Assembly: GCA_017883485.1 (NCBI GenBank)
Contig: JADGNM010000007.1
Span: 1 to 17,114 of the forward strand
DNA: 17,114 bases
DNA from: Methanosarcina sp.
GTDB lineage: Archaea > Halobacteriota > Methanosarcinia > Methanosarcinales > Methanosarcinaceae
Direction of reading: 5' to 3'
Shown here: positions 14,650 through 17,114 of the stretch, piece by piece
Position numbering within the stretch: position 1 is the stretch's first letter
Layout of the letters: every line of letters begins with the position of its first letter
Made by a program: the position numbers and the translations under genes
The notes under the pieces: model-generated
What the model was told of the DNA's origin: nothing
What the model saw: only the letters and a program-made list of their open reading frames with translations
Database searches by the model: none

Positions 14650-15378
14650 ATGGAACGAAAAGTCTATTTTGTAGGGGCGGGTCCAGGAAACCCAAAACTC
14701 ATTACTGTGCTCGGGCGTGAGATGCTTGTAAAAGCTGACTTTGTGGTGTATGCTGGCTCACTGGTAAATCCCGAGGTTCTTAAATATACACAGGGAGAAA
14801 CAGTAGATAGCTACGGTTTAACTCTAGAAGAGACCACTAAAATAATTGCGGATGCAGTAGATGCAGGAAAATTTGTTGTCCGGCTCCACAGCGGTGACCC
14901 CTCCCTTTACGGGTCCGTCGTGGAGCAGATGGAAGAGCTTAGAAAATACGACATAGAAGTTGAAAGAGTTCCGGGCGTCTCATCGGTTTTTGCAAGCGCA
15001 GCCGCTCTTGGTACTCAACTTACTCTTAACGGCATTTCCGATACTCTCATCATTACGCGCCCTGCCGGAAAGACTCTGGAAAAAGACCTTATCCCCGAAC
15101 TTTCTGCTTATAACACAACCATGGCAATTTTCCTGGGCACTCAGAAGATCAGGGAGATCATGGAGAAGGTCCGCTGCCCGAAAGACACACCCGTTGCAGT
15201 GGTTTTCCACGCCTCCTGGGAAGATGAGAAAATTATTACCGGAACGGTAGAAGATATAGCAGACAAAGTAAAAGATGCAGGCATTAAGCACTCGGCAATG
15301 ATAATTATCGGTGGGGTTGTTGACCCTAAGAACTACAGGAGGTCCTACCTATACGGAGTAGCGCAGGAACCGCTGTAA
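14650..15378 (+). CDS. cbiF: Cobalt-precorrin-4 C11-methyltransferase CbiF
   Basis: CbiF methylates C11 of cobalt-precorrin-4 with SAM, setting up the extrusion of a two-carbon unit by CbiG. Tetrapyrrole methylase motifs are clear: [14 protein letters not shown] (6-19), YAGSLV (34-39), [10 protein letters not shown] (79-88) and VPGVSS (107-112); the combination matches CbiF/CobM. 242 residues, normal length. The upstream ribosome binding site is weak (AAGGATTGG). Its last 28 bases overlap the apparent start of the CbiG N-terminal ORF in another frame, and AGGAGGT inside the end of cbiF is positioned to serve that ORF. Confidence 0.93.
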   Translation: MERKVYFVGAGPGNPKLITVLGREMLVKADFVVYAGSLVNPEVLKYTQGETVDSYGLTLEETTKIIADAVDAGKFVVRLHSGDPSLYGSVVEQMEELRKYDIEVERVPGVSSVFASAAALGTQLTLNGISDTLIITRPAGKTLEKDLIPELSAYNTTMAIFLGTQKIREIMEKVRCPKDTPVAVVFHASWEDEKIITGTVEDIADKVKDAGIKHSAMIIIGGVVDPKNYRRSYLYGVAQEPL

Positions 15379-15890
15379 TTACATTCGAAAGGAATAGGGA
15401 AGTTGCAGCAAGGGTAGCTAGCCATCTGAAAGCTGACCTGTTTCTCTATGAAAAAGGCATATTTGAAAGAGTTTTTAAAAATTACGGGGCAATAGTTGCG
15501 GTCTTTGCCACAGGCATCGTAGTCAGGGAAATTGCTCCTCTTCTGGATAACAAGTGGTCGGACCCTGCCGTGGTTGTGGTTGATTCTAACCTGAACTTTG
15601 CAATCCCTCTTCTCGGGGGACATCACGGGGCAAATGAGCTTGCTCGACAGATTTCGGAACTGGGAGCAGTCCCTGTGCTAACAACAGCAACGGAAGTTCA
15701 TGGTAAGCCCTCGGTTGAAGGCATTGCAGATAGATCAGGCTGCGAGATTTTCAACAAGGGATCCACTGTAGCTGTAAACTGTGCACTCCTTGATCAGGGC
15801 ATAGAGGTCCTTGAGGTTAAGGGACCTGGAATCGTTATTGTGGACGAGGATGTATCCGTGCTGGTAAGAAAGCGGCAGAAGACGCAGTAG
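15351..15890 (+). CDS. cbiG: CbiG N-terminal and middle domains, apparent AUA start
   Basis: CbiG opens the delta-lactone of cobalt-precorrin-5A and releases acetaldehyde. This ORF encodes about 179 residues with the CbiG N-terminal domain ([37 protein letters not shown]) and the middle domain ([10 protein letters not shown] to [11 protein letters not shown]). The frame is open from 15330 (TAA at 15327), yet the first ATG/GTG/TTG is a GTG at 15570, codon 74, inside the conserved domain. An AUA at 15351 lies seven bases after AGGAGGT and gives the expected short N-terminus before AVITF, so I place the start there. It overlaps cbiF by 28 bases. A sequence error, real AUA initiation or a decayed gene are all possible. 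The C-terminal domain is a separate ORF. Confidence 0.75.
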   Translation: MRSSAGTAVITFERNREVAARVASHLKADLFLYEKGIFERVFKNYGAIVAVFATGIVVREIAPLLDNKWSDPAVVVVDSNLNFAIPLLGGHHGANELARQISELGAVPVLTTATEVHGKPSVEGIADRSGCEIFNKGSTVAVNCALLDQGIEVLEVKGPGIVIVDEDVSVLVRKRQKTQ

Positions 15891-15899
15891 TAACGGATG

Positions 15900-15937
15900 G
15901 AAGCATCGGTAAGCCGCAGAAGCATCGGTAAGCCGCA
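15900..15937 (+). repeat. Perfect tandem duplication of a 19-bp unit
   Basis: The 19-base unit GAAGCATCGGTAAGCCGCA occupies 15900-15918 and is repeated without change at 15919-15937. It lies in the gap between the two cbiG ORFs. Perfect identity points to a recent duplication or a site kept uniform. Nineteen is not a multiple of three, so gain or loss of one unit would shift any reading frame through it. Confidence 0.9.
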
Positions 15938-16010
15938 TAGGAAAGGCTAATGAGCCAACAACTGACGTTTGATCGGTAACTGCTTTAAAATCAGGGACAG
16001 ACGATAAAGG

Positions 16011-16364
16011 ATGATCATCGGAATAGGAACTCGCAGAGGCATTACAAAAGAAGAGGTCATTGAAGCTGTAAAACATGCACTTGATGAGTGCGGCCTGGGC
16101 CTGGATGAGATTACAGCTTTAGCTTCTGCTAAAATTAAGGAAAATGAACCAGGGCTGCTGGAAGCAGGAGAGATGCTCGGCATTCCGGTAGACTTTTTGC
16201 CGGACGAGGTGCTTAACAGTTATAATCCTCCTTCATTTTCCAGGGCATCTCGCTTCGGATTAAAAGGAGTTGCAGAACCTGCAGCTCTTGCCCTCTCCGA
16301 AGAAAAACAATTGATTTGCAGGAAGAAAGTATATGGCAGAGTTACAATCGCAATCGCAAGATAA
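16011..16364 (+). CDS. cbiG: CbiG C-terminal domain protein (CobE-like)
   Basis: A 117-residue stand-alone version of the CbiG C-terminal domain, homologous to CobE. Visible: MIIGIGTRRGITKEEV at the start, ALASAKIKENEPGL in the middle and GVAEPAALA near the end. In most bacteria this domain is the last third of a single CbiG chain. Here it follows the N/middle-domain ORF after 120 bases, in the same frame but separated by several stop codons. The ribosome binding site is poor (only AAGG directly before ATG). Its last 32 bases overlap the start of cbiH. The two halves probably act together, but this is inferred from family knowledge. Confidence 0.88.
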   Translation: MIIGIGTRRGITKEEVIEAVKHALDECGLGLDEITALASAKIKENEPGLLEAGEMLGIPVDFLPDEVLNSYNPPSFSRASRFGLKGVAEPAALALSEEKQLICRKKVYGRVTIAIAR

Positions 16365-17114
16365 GGCAGCAGGAGGAAAACTCTTCATCGTAGGGATCGG
16401 ACCCGGGTCTGTGGAACAGATGACGGTCAAAGCCAGGGATGTTATCCTTAGTGCCGATTATGTCCTCGGGAACAGTACTTACCTGGACCAGATAGGGAGT
16501 CTCCTCGAAACTCAGGAAGTATTCCGCAGCTACATGGGTAAAGAAGTGGACAGAGCAAGAAAAGCTGTGGAGCTTGCAAAAATCGCAAACGTTGTCATGG
16601 TCAGCGGCGGCGATACGAATGTCTACGGCATGGCAGGCATTGTACTTGAGGTAGCCGAACATGAAGGCCTTGATGTTGATATCGAAATTCTTCCCGGAGT
16701 TACTGCAATTCTGGCCGGGGCAAGTATTCTGGGAGCACCTGTTGTAACGGATTTTGCAGTTGTCAGCCTGAGTGACCTTTTGACTCCCTGGGAGGTAATT
16801 GAAAAGCGCCTGAACCTTGCTGCGGAAGCGGATTTTGTAATTGCACTTTACAACCCGAAGAGCCGTAAAAGACAGTCTAATTTTTCAAGGGCGATAGAAA
16901 TTATCCGCCAGTACAAGGCTGACTCCGTGCCTGTAGGGCTTGTAAAGAATGCTCTGAGAGGCGAAGGCGAAGACAGGGTCGTAACAACTCTCGGGAAAGT
17001 TATGGAATACGAGTACTGGGTAGATATGAGCACTACGATTCTCGTTGGAAATGGAGATTCCAGGATCTGGAATTCTCAAAAGAAGGACTTTATAATTACT
17101 CCCAGGGGGTACCA
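16333..17114 (+). CDS. cbiH: Cobalt-precorrin-3B C17-methyltransferase CbiH (cut by window end)
   Basis: CbiH methylates C17 and contracts the ring, forming the delta-lactone that CbiG opens. From ATG 16333 (AGGAAG about eight bases upstream) 260 codons are present and the frame is still open at the edge. Tetrapyrrole methylase motifs are LFIVGIGPGSVEQMT (17-31), GGDTNVYGMA (92-101) and LPGVTAILAGA (120-130), followed by VSLSDLLTPW (144-153), typical of CbiH/CobJ. The last visible residues FIITPRGY are the usual C-terminal end of the family, so only a few residues are missing. The second motif has Thr-Asn where relatives usually have Pro-Gly. It overlaps the CbiG C-terminal ORF by 32 bases. 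Confidence 0.93.
   Translation, partial: MAELQSQSQDKAAGGKLFIVGIGPGSVEQMTVKARDVILSADYVLGNSTYLDQIGSLLETQEVFRSYMGKEVDRARKAVELAKIANVVMVSGGDTNVYGMAGIVLEVAEHEGLDVDIEILPGVTAILAGASILGAPVVTDFAVVSLSDLLTPWEVIEKRLNLAAEADFVIALYNPKSRKRQSNFSRAIEIIRQYKADSVPVGLVKNALRGEGEDRVVTTLGKVMEYEYWVDMSTTILVGNGDSRIWNSQKKDFIITPRGY

Noticed and set aside
15330..15378. Programmed frameshift joining CbiF to CbiG
   Set aside because: I see no slippery heptamer or obvious stimulatory fold in the overlap, and AGGAGGT before AUA explains the arrangement better. Not fully excluded.
1..17114. tRNA, rRNA, CRISPR array or insertion sequence
   Set aside because: By eye I found no tRNA cloverleaf, no regularly spaced repeats and no transposase-like frame anywhere in the window.

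Overview
The window is archaeal and almost certainly from a Methanosarcina species. Three things point there: archaeal-type ribosomal proteins and Spt5, a proteasome-activating ATPase beside MBF1, and the combination of a Re-type citrate synthase-like protein with an anaerobic (cbi) cobalamin cluster. TATA-like boxes and GGTG/GGAGG ribosome binding sites also fit a methanogenic euryarchaeon. I cannot name the species from sequence alone.

Layout. (1) 1-786 is AT-rich DNA with no supportable gene and several inverted repeats. (2) 787-6008, minus strand, read in transcription order: ftsZ, secE, spt5, rpl11, rpl1, rpl10 (P0), rpl12. rpl1-rpl10-rpl12 is a tight unit with its own leader and a hairpin/poly-T terminator. 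(3) 6393-8421, minus strand: a DUF99/UPF0215 gene and the proteasome ATPase PAN. PAN diverges from mbf1 (plus strand) across a very short shared promoter region. (4) 9154-10014, minus strand: a TatD-like metal-dependent hydrolase. (5) 10361-12819: a putative NADP-dependent isocitrate dehydrogenase (plus strand) converging on a Re-type citrate synthase-like protein (minus strand). Together they could serve a partial oxidative TCA route to 2-oxoglutarate. (6) 13324-17114, plus strand: cbiT, cbiL, cbiF, a CbiG split into two polypeptides, and cbiH, which leaves the window within a few residues of its expected C-terminus. These are successive corrin-ring enzymes of the anaerobic B12 pathway, which supplies corrinoids for methyl transfer in methanogenesis.

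Most of the window is conserved housekeeping DNA. The oddest spot is cbiG. Its N-terminal half has no ATG, GTG or TTG at the proper place but does have an AUA codon seven bases after a strong AGGAGGT site. The C-terminal domain is a separate same-frame ORF after a 120-nt gap with several stops. That gap contains a perfect 19-bp tandem duplication. Other points worth a look are PAN's C-terminal Met-Phe-Val in place of the usual hydrophobic-Tyr-X, overlapping divergent PAN/mbf1 promoters, two active-site substitutions in the isocitrate dehydrogenase, and a structured leader ahead of rpl1. I did not find a clearly new multi-gene system.
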